This document shows, piece after piece, positions 23,568-32,908 of a DNA stretch of 64,000 nucleotides. The notes under the pieces were generated by a model. The model ran no database searches and was not told the DNA's origin. It saw only the letters and a program-made list of their open reading frames with translations. Position numbers and translations under genes: made by a program. The DNA is from Pseudokineococcus lusitanus (GTDB taxonomy: Bacteria; Actinomycetota; Actinomycetes; Actinomycetales; Quadrisphaeraceae). Location: the NCBI RefSeq assembly GCF_003751265.1, contig NZ_RJKN01000011.1:18023-82022 (forward strand), given 5' to 3'. Within the stretch, counting starts at the first letter, position 1. Every line of letters starts with the position of its first letter.

Positions 23568-24887
23568 TCAGTCCCGCTTCTGGCCGAAGACGATGTCGTC
23601 CCAGCTGGGGACGCCGGGGCGGGCGCCGCGGCGGGGGGCCTTCGGCGCGGCCGGGTCGGCGCCGGCGTCGGCGGGGAGCAGCTCCTCCTGGCCCGGCACG
23701 CCCCCGTCGGCGGGCGCCGGGTCCTCGGCGGCCGCGGGACCGCGACGACGGCGACGACGCCGCGAGGGCTCCTCGGCCGCCGCGGCGGGCTCCGCCGGCT
23801 CCTCGGGGTCGGGGCCGGCCGCGGGCTCGACGGGCGCGAGGACGGTGGCGTCCGTCGCCTCCTCCGGCCGCGAGGCCGGCGGGTGCGCGGCGGGCGGCTC
23901 GCCCGCGGCGTCCCACGGGTCCTCCGCGCCGGGCGTCGCGGCGCCGTCGCGCTCGCCGCGACCGGAGGTGAGGGCCTCCAGCTCGGCCCACGTGAGGGCC
24001 TCGAGCTCCTCGTCGTCCGGGTCCTCGGGGTCGGCCAGCGGCTGGCGCCGGCCCCGGCGCCCCCGCAGGTGGTCGAGGAGGTCGAGGGTGCGCCCGGCCC
24101 GCTCGCGCCGGTCCGCCTCGGCGGCGTCGGCCCCGTCGTCGACGTCGTCGACGTCCTGCGCGCCCTCGGGCTGCTCGTCGCCCGTCCGGCGGGTCGTCCC
24201 GTCCCCGTCGACGTCGTAGACCCGCTCGTCGACGGCGGGGCCCCGTCCCGGCGCGTCGTCGTCGCGCACCGCCGCGAGCCGCGGCGCCCCGCCCGGGGGC
24301 GGGGTCGGCTCGGCGGCGCCCACCGAGGACAGCCAGCGGGCCTCGTCGTCGAGGGGCTCGAGGTGCTCGCGCTGGGCGTCGTAGGCCCACGTGGCGCGGC
24401 GCTCGCGGGTGCCGGCGCGGAAGGCGGCCTGCAGGAGCCAGGCACCGTCCTCGCGCCGCCAGGCGTCCCACGCCGTCTCGGCGACGCCACGGGTGGCGAG
24501 GCGCTCGGCCACGAGCTCCTCGAGCGCCGGCGTCCGGCCGGAGCCGTCGCGCCACCGCACCGGCAGGGCGCGGGCACGGGCGGCCACGTGCGCGCGCTCG
24601 GCGAGCACGGGGCCCTCGTAGCGGCGGACGCGGGCGACGTCGGTGCCGCTCGCGGCGGCGATGTCCTCGGCGTCCTCGCCCGCGCGCAGGCGGGCCTGCA
24701 CCTCGCGGGGGGTGAGGGCCGCCGGGGCGGGGGCGCCCGCGGGCGGGGCGCCGGGGCCGCGGCGGGCCGCCAGCCGCAGCGCGTCGTCCGCGCGCAGGCG
24801 GAACCGGGTGCCGTCCGCGGCCGCCAGGACGAGGTGAGGGCCCCGGGCGGGGTCCTCGTCCGTCCCGACCAGCGTCAGGTCCTGCAT
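23568..24887 (-). CDS. sepH: Septation protein SepH
   Basis: An actinobacterial cell-division protein that, in Streptomyces and mycobacteria, binds FtsZ and promotes its assembly. The 439-residue protein begins with [20 protein letters not shown] and has the conserved N-terminal DUF3071 domain with a helix-turn-helix ([40 protein letters not shown], about 65-110). A long disordered Asp/Glu/Pro/Arg-rich C-terminal region ends in the conserved [10 protein letters not shown] tail. The ATG at 24887 has GAGGAG 6 nt upstream. It is divergent from the ferrochelatase gene and convergent with tdk. Confidence 0.93.
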   Translation of the reverse strand: MQDLTLVGTDEDPARGPHLVLAAADGTRFRLRADDALRLAARRGPGAPPAGAPAPAALTPREVQARLRAGEDAEDIAAASGTDVARVRRYEGPVLAERAHVAARARALPVRWRDGSGRTPALEELVAERLATRGVAETAWDAWRREDGAWLLQAAFRAGTRERRATWAYDAQREHLEPLDDEARWLSSVGAAEPTPPPGGAPRLAAVRDDDAPGRGPAVDERVYDVDGDGTTRRTGDEQPEGAQDVDDVDDGADAAEADRRERAGRTLDLLDHLRGRRGRRQPLADPEDPDDEELEALTWAELEALTSGRGERDGAATPGAEDPWDAAGEPPAAHPPASRPEEATDATVLAPVEPAAGPDPEEPAEPAAAAEEPSRRRRRRRGPAAAEDPAPADGGVPGQEELLPADAGADPAAPKAPRRGARPGVPSWDDIVFGQKRD

Positions 24888-25040
24888 GGGTCGCTCCTCG
24901 ACGTCGTCGGCCGGCCCTCGTGCGCGGTCGCCGGCGGTCGCTGCGCGGCAGCCTGCCACCTCGGGCCCCGGCGGTGGCCCAGGCGCGGTGGCGCGGCGCC
25001 GCCGCGCGCGGGGGAGCGGGGCGCCCGGCACCATGGGGGC

Positions 25041-26279
25041 GTGCCCGACGACCACGCCGACGACGCCCCCGCCCCGACGACCGCGCCCCCCGCCCCGGCC
25101 CCCGCGCCGGGCCCCGGCGGGACCGGCGCCGGTGGTCCCCTCGCCCCCTACGACGCCGTGCTCCTGCTCTCCTTCGGCGGCCCCGAGGGCCACGACGACG
25201 TCATGCCGTTCCTGCGCAACGTCACCGCCGGCCGAGGCATCCCCGACGAGCGCCTCGAGGCGGTGGCCGAGCACTACCACCACTTCGGCGGGCGCAGCCC
25301 CATCAACGACCAGAACCGCGACCTCCTCGCGGCGCTGCGCGGCGAGCTGGCCGCCCGTGGCCTCGGTGACGTCCCCGTCGCGTGGGGCAACCGCAACTGG
25401 GCGCCCTTCGTCACCGACGCGCTGCGCGACCTGCACGACGGCGGCGCCCGTCGCGTCGTCGTCGTCGCGACGAGCGCCTACGCCTCCTACTCGGGCTGCC
25501 GGCAGTACCGCGAGGACCTCGCCGAGGCCCTCGTCACGCTGGCCGGCGAGGGCCGCGACCTCGAGGTCGACAAGATCCGCCACTACTTCGACGCCCCCGG
25601 CTTCGTCGACGCCAACGCCGACGCGGCCGAGGCGGCGTGGCGGCGCCTGCCCGAGGACGTGCGCGACGGCGCGGAGCTCGTCTTCGTCACGCACTCCATC
25701 CCCACGGCCATGGCCGCCGGCGCCGGCCCCGAGGGCGGCGCCTACGAGCGGCAGCACGAGGACGTCGCCGAGGCCGTCGCGGAGCGGGTGCGCGCCCGCA
25801 CGGGCGCCGCCCTCCCGCAGGCGCTCGTCTACTGCTCCCGCAGCGGCCCCCCGAGCCAGCCGTGGACGGAGCCGGACGTCAACGACCACCTCACCGCGCT
25901 GCACGGCCGCGGCGTGCCCTCCGTCGTCGTCGCGCCGATCGGCTTCGTCAGCGACCACATGGAGGTCGTCTACGACCTCGACACCGAGGCGCGCGAGACC
26001 GCCGACGGGCTGGGCCTGCCGATGGAGCGCGCGGCCACGGCCGGCGTCGCGCCCGGCTTCGTGGCGGGCCTCGTCGACCTCGTCGTCGAGCGCGCGGCGG
26101 CGAGCCGGGCCGCCGCCGGCGAGCAGGAGCCGCCGGTGCGGCCGTCCGCCGTGCCCTCCGGCCCCTCGCACGACGTCTGCCCCGTCGGCTGCTGCCTGAA
26201 CCTGCGCGCGGCGAAGCCGGCCGCCTGCGGCCGCGACTGGCCCGGGGCGCGGGCCCTCCTCGCCGGGGCCGGGGCGTGA
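25041..26279 (+). CDS. cpfC: Ferrochelatase, [2Fe-2S] type (coproporphyrin ferrochelatase)
   Basis: Inserts iron into coproporphyrin III in the heme pathway used by Gram-positive bacteria, with HemQ (57625-58347) finishing heme. The 412-residue protein shows [31 protein letters not shown], the metal-site His in [12 protein letters not shown] and the glutamate-rich [20 protein letters not shown]. Actinobacterial cluster cysteines are present: SGCRQY and the C-terminal CPVGCC followed by a later Cys (AACG), consistent with a [2Fe-2S] cluster. A Pro/Ala-rich N-terminus of about 35 residues precedes the domain. The GTG at 25041 has CACCAT 6 nt upstream (leaderless-like). The stop overlaps the next gene by 4 nt. 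Confidence 0.93.
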   Translation: MPDDHADDAPAPTTAPPAPAPAPGPGGTGAGGPLAPYDAVLLLSFGGPEGHDDVMPFLRNVTAGRGIPDERLEAVAEHYHHFGGRSPINDQNRDLLAALRGELAARGLGDVPVAWGNRNWAPFVTDALRDLHDGGARRVVVVATSAYASYSGCRQYREDLAEALVTLAGEGRDLEVDKIRHYFDAPGFVDANADAAEAAWRRLPEDVRDGAELVFVTHSIPTAMAAGAGPEGGAYERQHEDVAEAVAERVRARTGAALPQALVYCSRSGPPSQPWTEPDVNDHLTALHGRGVPSVVVAPIGFVSDHMEVVYDLDTEARETADGLGLPMERAATAGVAPGFVAGLVDLVVERAAASRAAAGEQEPPVRPSAVPSGPSHDVCPVGCCLNLRAAKPAACGRDWPGARALLAGAGA

Positions 26280-27151
26280 GCGCCGCGACGACGGCGCTGC
26301 CGGGCCCCGAGGAGCTGGCGACGCTCCTCGACCTCGCCGAGCGCGTGGCCCGTGCCGCCGGCGAGCTGCTCGCCACCCAGCGGCCCGCGGACCTCGGCGT
26401 CCAGTCGACGAAGTCGAGCGCCACCGACGTCGTCACCGCCATGGACACCGCCTCCGAGGCGCTGCTGCTGCGCCTCCTGCGCGCGGAGCGCCCCGACGAC
26501 GGCGTCCTCGGCGAGGAGGGCGGAGCCAGCGGCGGCACGAGCGGCGTCACGTGGGTCGTCGACCCGCTCGACGGCACGGTCAACTACTTCTACGGGCTGC
26601 CGACGTACGCCGTCAGCGTCGCCGCGGTGGTCGGCGACGGCCCGCCCGGCGAGCGACCGGACCCGCGGACGTGGACGGCGCTCGTCGGCTGCGTCCACGA
26701 CCCCGTGAGCGGGCGCACGTGGACGGCGTCGCGCGGCGGCGGGGCCCGCCTCGACGGCGCCCCGCTGCGCGGCCCCGCCGAGGTCCCCCTCGACCGGGCG
26801 CTCGTCGGGACCGGCTTCGGCTACACCCCGCAGCGCCGGGCGGCGCAGGCCAGGGTGGTGGCGGACGTCCTGCCGCGGGTGCGGGACCTGCGCCGGGCCG
26901 GCGTCGCGTCCCTCGACCTCTGCGCCCTCGCCACGGGCTGGCTCGACGCCTACTACGAGCGGGGCCTGCAGCCCTGGGACCACGCGGCCGGCGCGCTCGT
27001 CGCCGCCGAGGCCGGGGCCGTCGTCCGCGGGCTCGCGCCCGGCTCGGCGCCGTCCGAGGAGTTCTGCCTCGCGGCCGCCCCGGCCCTCGTCGCCGAGCTC
27101 GGCGACGTCCTCGTCGCCCTCGACCCGCTGGCCGAGGAGCCCGCCCCCTGA
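26276..27151 (+). CDS. suhB: Inositol monophosphatase family protein
   Basis: A 291-residue Mg-dependent phosphatase of the inositol monophosphatase family, acting on myo-inositol phosphate or a related sugar phosphate. Metal ligands are in [23 protein letters not shown] and [17 protein letters not shown], and the fold motifs [12 protein letters not shown] and [20 protein letters not shown] are present. The GTG start overlaps the ferrochelatase stop (GTGA), so translation is coupled. The equivalent gene lies between sigA and DUF4193 in mycobacteria. Substrate specificity is not predictable. Confidence 0.9.
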   Translation: MSAATTALPGPEELATLLDLAERVARAAGELLATQRPADLGVQSTKSSATDVVTAMDTASEALLLRLLRAERPDDGVLGEEGGASGGTSGVTWVVDPLDGTVNYFYGLPTYAVSVAAVVGDGPPGERPDPRTWTALVGCVHDPVSGRTWTASRGGGARLDGAPLRGPAEVPLDRALVGTGFGYTPQRRAAQARVVADVLPRVRDLRRAGVASLDLCALATGWLDAYYERGLQPWDHAAGALVAAEAGAVVRGLAPGSAPSEEFCLAAAPALVAELGDVLVALDPLAEEPAP

Positions 27152-27170
27152 GGCACCGGGCCCGCACATG

Positions 27171-27207
27171 ACGAAGGCCCCCTCCCGGTGCGGGAGGGGG
27201 CCTTCGT
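27171..27207 (+). terminator. Terminator after the inositol phosphatase gene
   Basis: A perfect 17-bp stem (27171-27187 with 27191-27207) with a GTG loop, 20 nt after the stop. It may also serve the convergent small gene. Confidence 0.85.
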
Positions 27208-27257
27208 CGTGCGGGACGGGCGGGGCCGACCGGGCCCGGCGGAGCCGGGCCGACGGG

Positions 27258-27443
27258 TCAGGCGCCGGCGCCCGACGCGGCGCCGGGGAGGGCCACGTCG
27301 TTGTCCTCGGCGAGGCGGGCCAGGGACTCCAGCTCGCCGGTGTGGACGGACACGAGGTACTCGTCGCCCTCGGCCCTCGCGCTGTCCAGGGCGCTGCGGG
27401 CCTCTCGGACCCTCTCGTGGACGTTGCTCGCGAACTCGCTCAT
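27258..27443 (-). CDS. Small helical protein, unknown
   Basis: A 61-residue protein starting at the ATG 27443, which is preceded by GGAGG at 5 nt. The sequence is almost entirely helical ([40 protein letters not shown]) with an acidic, amphipathic pattern, and ends in a short Gly/Ala tail. No family name is recognised, but the good ribosome site and coding composition support it. It is convergent with the inositol phosphatase gene and shares the hairpin between them. Confidence 0.65.
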   Translation of the reverse strand: MSEFASNVHERVREARSALDSARAEGDEYLVSVHTGELESLARLAEDNDVALPGAASGAGA

Positions 27444-28252
27444 GCGCACCTCCGGGCGGGCGGGCGCGGCAGGTGCCGCGCGGCCGTCGTCAGCTCGGCG
27501 GCAGCCGGCTGCGGGCCCGAGCGTAGACGGGCGCGGGGGCGCCCGGAGACGGACCGCACCACGGCCGCGGGCCCGGGGGAGGTGTCCGACCGCCCGACAC
27601 CCGGCCGACACCGGCCCGACGCGCGGGCGTCACCGGGGCCCCGACGGGCCCGGCACGGACCTCCGGGGACGCCCCGTCGTTCCGGCCGGGGGCGGCCGCC
27701 CCGGCGCCGCCCGCCCCGTGCCGGGGGACGGCCGCGACGACCGCCCGGGGCGCACGCGGTCACGGCGCGGTCACGGGCCGGGCACGGCGCGGTCACGTGC
27801 GGCGGACGGCCCCCTGGCGTCCGCGGGGACCGGCGGGACGGCGCCCTCCGGGTGGTGCATGATGCGCCCTCGTCCAGGCCGTCCGGACGGCCGCCGCACG
27901 CCCGCGCCCGCGGGCATGACCGGCGCCCCCCGGACGTTCTGGCGTCCGAGGGCAGGGGTGCCCGACCGCGACGCCGTCCCGTGGGGACGCGCGCGGCACG
28001 CCACCCCGCCCGGCCCGCGCCGCAGGTGGTCGAGGACACGGCCCCGCACGGCCCGCCGTCGACCGCCGTGCTGCGGACGCGCGGTGCGGGTGGTACTGAG
28101 CGTCACCGGGCAGCACCGTGCGCAGCGAGCGTGGGGAGCGGTGGCGCGGGGCCGGGCACGAGGCCCCCACGGCACCGGGCACGAGAGCAGCACCAGGGCG
28201 CCGCCAGGCGAGCAGCACGAGCGACACGAGGGACACGAGGGGAACCGGCGAC
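27444..28252. other. Gene-poor interval of 809 nt
   Basis: No convincing gene is visible: open frames on both strands lack ribosome sites and family features. The only structure is three copies of GCGGTCACG (27756-27764, 27767-27775, 27789-27797) and a CACGAG-rich run near 28213-28240. The promoter of the DUF4193 gene must lie here; TGGTACTGA near 28091 is a weak candidate. GAGGGGA at about 28237 is its ribosome site. Confidence 0.5.
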
Positions 28253-28555
28253 ATGGCCACCGACTACGACGCACCGCGCAAGACCGACGACGAGCTCAAC
28301 GAGGACTCCATCGAGGAGCTCAAGGCCCGCCGCGCCGACCAGAGCTCCGGCAAGGTGGACGAGGACGAGACGGAGGCGGCCGAGGGCTTCGAGCTCCCCG
28401 GCGCCGACCTGTCGAACGAGGAGCTGTCGGTGCGGGTCCTCCCGCGCCAGGCGGACGAGTTCACCTGCTCGTCCTGCTTCCTCGTCCACCACCGCAGCCA
28501 GCTCTCGCCGGAGTCGACGGCGAGCCGGCTCGTCTGCACGGAGTGCGCGGCCTGA
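28253..28555 (+). CDS. DUF4193 family protein
   Basis: A 100-residue actinobacterial protein with a strongly acidic N-terminal two thirds ([20 protein letters not shown]) and a C-terminal zinc-ribbon-like part: [14 protein letters not shown] and LVCTECAA, four cysteines in two CxxC pairs. Related proteins resemble RNA-polymerase-associated factors in composition, but the function is unknown. The ATG at 28253 is preceded by a GAGGGGA ribosome site. Its place between the inositol phosphatase and DUF3093/dut genes is conserved in mycobacteria. Confidence 0.88.
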   Translation: MATDYDAPRKTDDELNEDSIEELKARRADQSSGKVDEDETEAAEGFELPGADLSNEELSVRVLPRQADEFTCSSCFLVHHRSQLSPESTASRLVCTECAA

Positions 28556-28569
28556 CGACGCCGCACGGG

Positions 28570-28611
28570 CGACGGCCCGGGCACCGGCACCCGCCGGCGC
28601 CCGGGCTGTCG
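28570..28611 (+). terminator. Terminator of the DUF4193 gene
   Basis: CGACGGCCCGGGC pairs with GCCCGGGCTGTCG (one wobble), with an inner CCGGC/GCCGG stem. It also faces the convergent DUF3093 gene. Confidence 0.8.
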
Positions 28612-28650
28612 TGCGTCCGGGGGAGGCGCGGCCCGGTGGAGGGGGTCCCG

Positions 28651-29166
28651 TCAGCCCCGCGGCTGCAGCGCGGCGGCCAGCCGGCGGGGGCGGTGGGTCG
28701 AGACGAGCCAGTAGGGCGCCGGGTCGTCGGGGTCGGTGACCTCCACGCGCACGACGCCGTCGGCCCAGCCCCGCATGAGCACGTGCGCGCGCGCGTCGAG
28801 CGCGGGCCCACGCTGCTGCCGGGCGTCCTCGCCGTCGTAGCCGGTGGCCGCGCCGAGCTCGGCCAACGGGATCCGCGCCCGCCCCGCCCGCAGCTCGCCG
28901 TCCGCCACCTCGACGACGGGGCTCCACGCGAGGAGGACCGCCGCGACGACCCCCGCGACGACGACCACCACGACGGCGACGACGCCGACGCCGAGCGGTC
29001 CGGCGGCCAGGCCGGCGAGGGCGGCCAGCGCCGGCGCCGCCACCCAGCTGCCGGCCGAGGGGAGCACGCGCTCGCGGTAGGCGGCCGCCCCGGGGGCCGT
29101 GCCGCCGCCGGTCCCGCCGGTGCTGCCCGTGCCGTCCGTGCCGTCCGTGCTGCTGCCCCTCACCAC
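28651..29166 (-). CDS. DUF3093 family membrane protein
   Basis: A 171-residue protein of the DUF3093 family, function unknown. A Gly/Thr-rich N-terminus precedes [14 protein letters not shown] and two hydrophobic segments (about residues 40-60 and 62-82), then a soluble C-terminal part with the family strand pattern [20 protein letters not shown]. The start is one of two adjacent GTG codons at 29166/29163. It is divergent from dut with 96 nt between them. Confidence 0.85.
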   Translation of the reverse strand: MVRGSSTDGTDGTGSTGGTGGGTAPGAAAYRERVLPSAGSWVAAPALAALAGLAAGPLGVGVVAVVVVVVAGVVAAVLLAWSPVVEVADGELRAGRARIPLAELGAATGYDGEDARQQRGPALDARAHVLMRGWADGVVRVEVTDPDDPAPYWLVSTHRPRRLAAALQPRG

Positions 29167-29248
29167 CGGCCCAGCGTCCCACGGCCGCCCGGGCGGACCT
29201 CGCGCGCACCTCGGGCAGACCTCGGGCCGACCTCGCGCGCCCCGGGGC

Positions 29249-29254
29249 TAGGGT
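29249..29254 (+). promoter_or_regulatory. -10 box TAGGGT, leaderless dut operon
   Basis: TAGGGT ends 8 nt before the dut GTG at 29263, and no ribosome site is present. Confidence 0.6.
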
Positions 29255-29262
29255 TCCCACCC

Positions 29263-29859
29263 GTGGAGGCAGAGGGCGCGGGGGCGCCGGCGGCGCCCGA
29301 GGTGGTGCCCGTGCGCGTGCGCCGTCTCGACCCCGACCTGCCGCTGCCGCGCTACGCCGTCGCCGGGGACGCCGGGGCCGACCTCCTGGCCCGCCACGAC
29401 GTCGAGCTGCCGCCCGGGGGCCGGGCCACCGTGCCGACGGGCCTGGCGCTCGCGCTGCCCGAGGGCTACGCCGGCTTCGTCCACCCCCGGTCCGGGCTCG
29501 CCGCCCGGCACGGGGTGACGACGCTCAACGGGCCCGGCACCGTGGACGCCGGGTACCGGGGCGAGGTGATGGTGACCCTGCTCAACACCGACCCCGAGCA
29601 CGCCTTCACCGTCCGCCGCGGCGACCGGGTGGCCCAGCTCGTCGTCCAGCGCGTCGCGCGGGCCGAGCTCGTCGTCGTCGACGAGCTCCCGCCCTCGCCG
29701 CGCGGGGAGGGCGGGCACGGGTCCACCGGCGGCTGGTCGCCCCCGGGCGACGGCCGTGCCACCGTGGGACCGCGGACGACCCCCGACGGGGGACCGCTGA
29801 CGAGCACCGAGATGTCGACCACCGGGGACCAGCGCGTCCCCGGGGAGGAGCAGCCGTGA
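29263..29859 (+). CDS. dut: dUTP diphosphatase
   Basis: Hydrolyses dUTP to dUMP, keeping uracil out of DNA and feeding dTMP synthesis. All five trimeric dUTPase motifs are present: [44 protein letters not shown] and the flexible C-terminal arm [11 protein letters not shown]. The protein has 198 residues, longer than the usual 150: about 20 extra residues precede the core and a 38-residue tail of Gly, Thr and Pro follows motif 5. The tail may exist only because the next gene's GTG overlaps the stop. It is first in a four-gene operon with DUF3710, an OB-fold protein and DUF3159. Confidence 0.95.
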   Translation: MEAEGAGAPAAPEVVPVRVRRLDPDLPLPRYAVAGDAGADLLARHDVELPPGGRATVPTGLALALPEGYAGFVHPRSGLAARHGVTTLNGPGTVDAGYRGEVMVTLLNTDPEHAFTVRRGDRVAQLVVQRVARAELVVVDELPPSPRGEGGHGSTGGWSPPGDGRATVGPRTTPDGGPLTSTEMSTTGDQRVPGEEQP

Positions 29860-30836
29860 AGTGGCGTCGCAGCAAGGCCGACCGCGAGGAGGCCGCCGCC
29901 CCGGCGGAGGCCGCTCCCGAGGGGGCGCCCGGGTCGTCCGACGCGGCGGCCGCCGGCACGGACGAGCTCGAGGACGCGCAGGCCGTGGCCGACCGCGCCG
30001 CCGCGGTGGCCGCCGAGGCGGAGGCCGAGCGGCAGCGCACCGCCGCGCTGGCGCGCGAGGCCCGCCGTCGCCGCGAGGGCCCCTTCGACGCCGAGGAGGT
30101 CTCCGAGGAGGAGGCCGCCCGCCCGCGCGTCGACCTGGGCGCCCTGCGCCTGCCGGCCGTCCAGGGCATGGAGCTCCGCCTCGAGATGGAGGAGGGCACG
30201 CAGCGCGTCATCGGCGCCGTCGTCGTCCTCGCCGGCTCCACGCTGCAGCTGCAGGCCTTCGCGGCCCCGCGCACCGAGGGCATCTGGGACGAGGTCCGCG
30301 CCGAGATCCGCAGCCAGGTCGCCCGCCAGGGCGGCGCGGCCGAGGACGGCGAGGGCCCCTTCGGCCCCGAGCTGCTGGCCCGTCTGCCGATGCGCACCGA
30401 GGACGGCCGCACGGGCGCCCGCGCGGTCCGCTTCACGGGCGTCGACGGCCCCCGCTGGTTCGTCCGGGCCGTCGTCGGCGGCCGCGCCGCCGTCGACCCG
30501 GCCGCGTGGGCCCCGCTCGAGCGGCTGCTGCGCGGCGTCGTCGTCGTCCGGGGCGCCGACGCGATGGCCCCCCGGGACCTGCTGCCGCTCAAGCTGCCGC
30601 CGCAGGACCAGGCCCGGCCGGCCGGGGCCCGTCCCGACGGCGCCCCCGCCGACGGGGCGGCGGACGCGGCCGCCGGTCCCGCCGAGGCCGCCCCGGCCGA
30701 CGCCGCGGGCCCCGACGCCCCCGTGCGTCCCACGGGCGACGTCGGCGCCCCGCCCCCCGGCACGCCGGACGGCGAGGACCCGCTCGGCCCGCTCGACCCC
30801 TTCCGCCGCGGCCCCGAGATCACGGAGCGTCGCTGA
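29856..30836 (+). CDS. DUF3710 family protein
   Basis: A 326-residue actinobacterial protein of unknown function. After an Ala/Glu-rich, probably coiled-coil N-terminus (about 1-75), the DUF3710 core contains [60 protein letters not shown] and a C-terminal RDLLPLKLP. The Pro/Ala-rich tail is disordered. The GTG at 29856 overlaps the dut stop and follows GGGGAGGAG. Its conserved linkage with dut and the OB-fold gene suggests a nucleic-acid-related role, which is inference. Confidence 0.87.
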   Translation: MKWRRSKADREEAAAPAEAAPEGAPGSSDAAAAGTDELEDAQAVADRAAAVAAEAEAERQRTAALAREARRRREGPFDAEEVSEEEAARPRVDLGALRLPAVQGMELRLEMEEGTQRVIGAVVVLAGSTLQLQAFAAPRTEGIWDEVRAEIRSQVARQGGAAEDGEGPFGPELLARLPMRTEDGRTGARAVRFTGVDGPRWFVRAVVGGRAAVDPAAWAPLERLLRGVVVVRGADAMAPRDLLPLKLPPQDQARPAGARPDGAPADGAADAAAGPAEAAPADAAGPDAPVRPTGDVGAPPPGTPDGEDPLGPLDPFRRGPEITERR

Positions 30837-31225
30837 TGGGCGCCCTGGCCGGGCTGCGCGGCGCGATGACCCGCTACGGCAGCCGGGAGCAGATGCACGC
30901 GGCCGCCGAGCAGGCCGAGTCCGCCCGCGAGGGCGGCAGCCCCTGCGCCTCGCTCGGCGACCGCCACCGGGCCCGTGTCTGCGGCACCCTCCACCGGGTC
31001 ACGCTGCGGCCGCGCTCGGGCACCCCCGCCCTCGAGGCGGAGGTCTTCGACGGGTCGGGGACGCTGTCGGTCATCTGGCTCGGCCGCCGGGAGATCCCGG
31101 GCGTCGAGGCGGGCCGCCGCATCAAGGTCGAGGGGCTCGTCAGCGTCGTCGACCACCACGCCGTGATGTACAACCCCCGCTACGAGCTGGTCCCCACGGG
31201 CGCCCCCGCGCACCAGGCCCCGTGA
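30836..31225 (+). CDS. OB-fold nucleic-acid-binding protein
   Basis: A 129-residue protein with a single predicted OB fold: RHRARVCGTLHRVTLRP, ALEAEVFDGSGTLSVIWLGRREIPG, RIKVEGLVSVVDHHAVMYNP, the strand order typical of the tRNA-anticodon/RecG-wedge type. A short helical N-terminus precedes it. The ATG overlaps the DUF3710 stop by one base (TGATG) and its own stop overlaps the DUF3159 start by four. The likely role is single-stranded nucleic acid binding, but no partner is known. Confidence 0.85.
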   Translation: MGALAGLRGAMTRYGSREQMHAAAEQAESAREGGSPCASLGDRHRARVCGTLHRVTLRPRSGTPALEAEVFDGSGTLSVIWLGRREIPGVEAGRRIKVEGLVSVVDHHAVMYNPRYELVPTGAPAHQAP

Positions 31226-32070
31226 GCGGCCCCGCGCCCGAGCACGGGGGAGCGCCCGGCGCCCCGGACGGCGGCCGCGGCGGGGACGGCGACGTCCCCG
31301 AGCCGGTCGCCGCGGCGGCGGCCCCCGGCGCCGACGGCGCGGCCGGGCCGGCCGGCACGACGGGGCGCCCTTCGGCGCGCTCCGGCCTCGCGGCCGTCGC
31401 GGGCCCCGACTTCTCCGTCGCCGAGGCGCTCGGCGGGCCCCGCGGCATCGCCGAGGTCGCGCTGCCGACGCTCGTCTTCGTCACCGTCTTCTCGCTCACG
31501 CGGGACCTGCGGACGGCGGGCCTCGCCGCGGTCGGCGCCTCCGTCGTCCTCGTCCTGGCCCGGGTCGTCACCCGCAGCTCGCCCAACCAGGCGCTGTCGG
31601 GGCTCGTCGGCGTCGCCGTGTGCGCGCTCGTGGCGTCCCGGACGGGCGAGGCCCGCGACTTCTTCGCCCTCGGCCTGCTGACGAACGTCGTCTACGCCGC
31701 CGTCTACGCCGTCTCGACCCTGCCGACGCCGGGCTTCCGCGTCCCCTTCACGCAGGGGCGGCGGCGCGTGCCCGCCGGCCCGTGGCCCGTGCTGGGCCTC
31801 GCCCTCGGCTTCGTCACCGGCGAGGGCCTCGCGTGGAAGCAGGACCCCCGGCGCCTGCGGGTCTACGTCCAGGTGACCTGGGTGTGGATCTCCGTCTTCG
31901 TCCTGCGGCTCCTCGTCCAGGGCCCGCTGTACCTCGCCGACGCCGTCGGCGCCCTCGGCGTCGCCCGCCTCTTCATGGGCTTCCCGCTCTTCGGCCTCGC
32001 CGCGTACGTGACGTGGGTGCTCGTCCGCCGCGTGCCGGCGACGCGGCCCGAGGACGTCGCCGGCCGCTGA
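31222..32070 (+). CDS. DUF3159 family membrane protein
   Basis: A 282-residue integral membrane protein of unknown function. An Ala/Gly-rich N-terminus of about 65 residues precedes the DUF3159 domain: FSVAEALGGPRGIAEVALPT, helices near 85-130, SGLVGVAVCALVASRTGEAR, DFFALGLLTNVVYAAVYAVS, and the conserved WKQDPRRLRVYVQVTWVW. Six or so helices are predicted. It is the last gene of the dut operon, joined by a GTGA overlap and followed by the strongest hairpin of the window. Confidence 0.87.
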   Translation: MSGPAPEHGGAPGAPDGGRGGDGDVPEPVAAAAAPGADGAAGPAGTTGRPSARSGLAAVAGPDFSVAEALGGPRGIAEVALPTLVFVTVFSLTRDLRTAGLAAVGASVVLVLARVVTRSSPNQALSGLVGVAVCALVASRTGEARDFFALGLLTNVVYAAVYAVSTLPTPGFRVPFTQGRRRVPAGPWPVLGLALGFVTGEGLAWKQDPRRLRVYVQVTWVWISVFVLRLLVQGPLYLADAVGALGVARLFMGFPLFGLAAYVTWVLVRRVPATRPEDVAGR

Positions 32071-32080
32071 CCGCTCCCCG

Positions 32081-32132
32081 CCACGACGACGGCGGCCGCA
32101 TCCCCCGGGGGGTGCGGCCGCCGTCGTCGTGG
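32081..32132 (+). terminator. Bidirectional terminator after DUF3159
   Basis: A perfect 20-bp stem (32081-32100 with 32113-32132) with an inner CCCCC/GGGGG pairing, between convergent genes. Confidence 0.88.
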
Positions 32133-32141
32133 GGCCGGGCG

Positions 32142-32825
32142 TCAGGCGCCCGCGGTGCCCTGCGCGTGGCGCCCCGTCCGCAGCAGCGCGTGGAGCTGCT
32201 CGGCGTCCTCCTCGCCGACGAGGAGGAGCAGCTCGTCCCGGCCCTCGAGCACGTCGTCCTCCGAGGGCGCCAGCGGCCTCCCGTCGCGGACGAGGCCGAC
32301 GAGCACCGTGTCCGGCGGCCACGTCATCGCCCCCACGGGCGTCCCGGCGAGGTCGGCGTCGTCGGGGAGGGTGTACCCGACGAGCCGGGAGCCGCCGCGG
32401 AAGGAGAAGACCTCGACGACGTCGCCGACGGCCACCGCCTCCTCGACGAGCGCCGTCATGAGCCGCGGCGTGGAGACCATGACGTCGACGCCCCACGCCT
32501 CGTCGAACATCCACTCGTTCTTCGGGTTGTTGACGCGCGCGACGGTCCGCGGCACGCCGAACTCCGTCTTGGCGAGGAGGGACACGACGAGGTTGGCCTT
32601 GTCGTCGCCCGTCGCGGCGACGACGACGTCGGTGCTCTCGAGCCCGGCCTCGCCGAGCGAGCCGATCTCGCAGGCGTCGGCCAGCAGCCAGCGGGCGCCG
32701 GGCACCGACGCCCGGCCGACGTTGTCGGGGTTCTTGTCGACGAGCAGGACGTCGTGGCCGCTGGCCAGCAGCTCGCGGGCGATGGAGCGCCCCACGCTGC
32801 CCGCACCGGCGATGAGCACGCGCAC
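32142..32825 (-). CDS. TrkA-type RCK protein (potassium channel/transporter regulator)
   Basis: A 227-residue peripheral membrane regulator with an N-terminal RCK_N Rossmann domain (VRVLIAGAGSVGRSIARELL, VVVAATGDDKANLVVSLLAK, ARVNNPKNEWMFDEAWGVD) and a C-terminal RCK_C domain (from about 145). The GXGXXG loop suits NAD(H) or ATP. Such subunits gate potassium transporters. The GTG at 32825 has GAGGAG 5 nt upstream; an earlier in-frame region to 33104 is non-coding in character. It is second of two RCK genes, 83 nt after the other. It corresponds to one of the mycobacterial CeoB/CeoC pair; which one is not decided. Confidence 0.88.
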   Translation of the reverse strand: MRVLIAGAGSVGRSIARELLASGHDVLLVDKNPDNVGRASVPGARWLLADACEIGSLGEAGLESTDVVVAATGDDKANLVVSLLAKTEFGVPRTVARVNNPKNEWMFDEAWGVDVMVSTPRLMTALVEEAVAVGDVVEVFSFRGGSRLVGYTLPDDADLAGTPVGAMTWPPDTVLVGLVRDGRPLAPSEDDVLEGRDELLLLVGEEDAEQLHALLRTGRHAQGTAGA

Positions 32826-32908
32826 GGTGGCTCCTCGGGTGGTCGCAGGTCCCGGCGGGCCGGGCGGTCGGGTCGGGCGGTCGGGTCGGGCGTCGCCGCG
32901 CGGCGGGC

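Noticed and set aside
27440..28260. Open frames on both strands in the gene-free interval
   Set aside because: No ribosome site, no recognisable domain and no coding-type composition.
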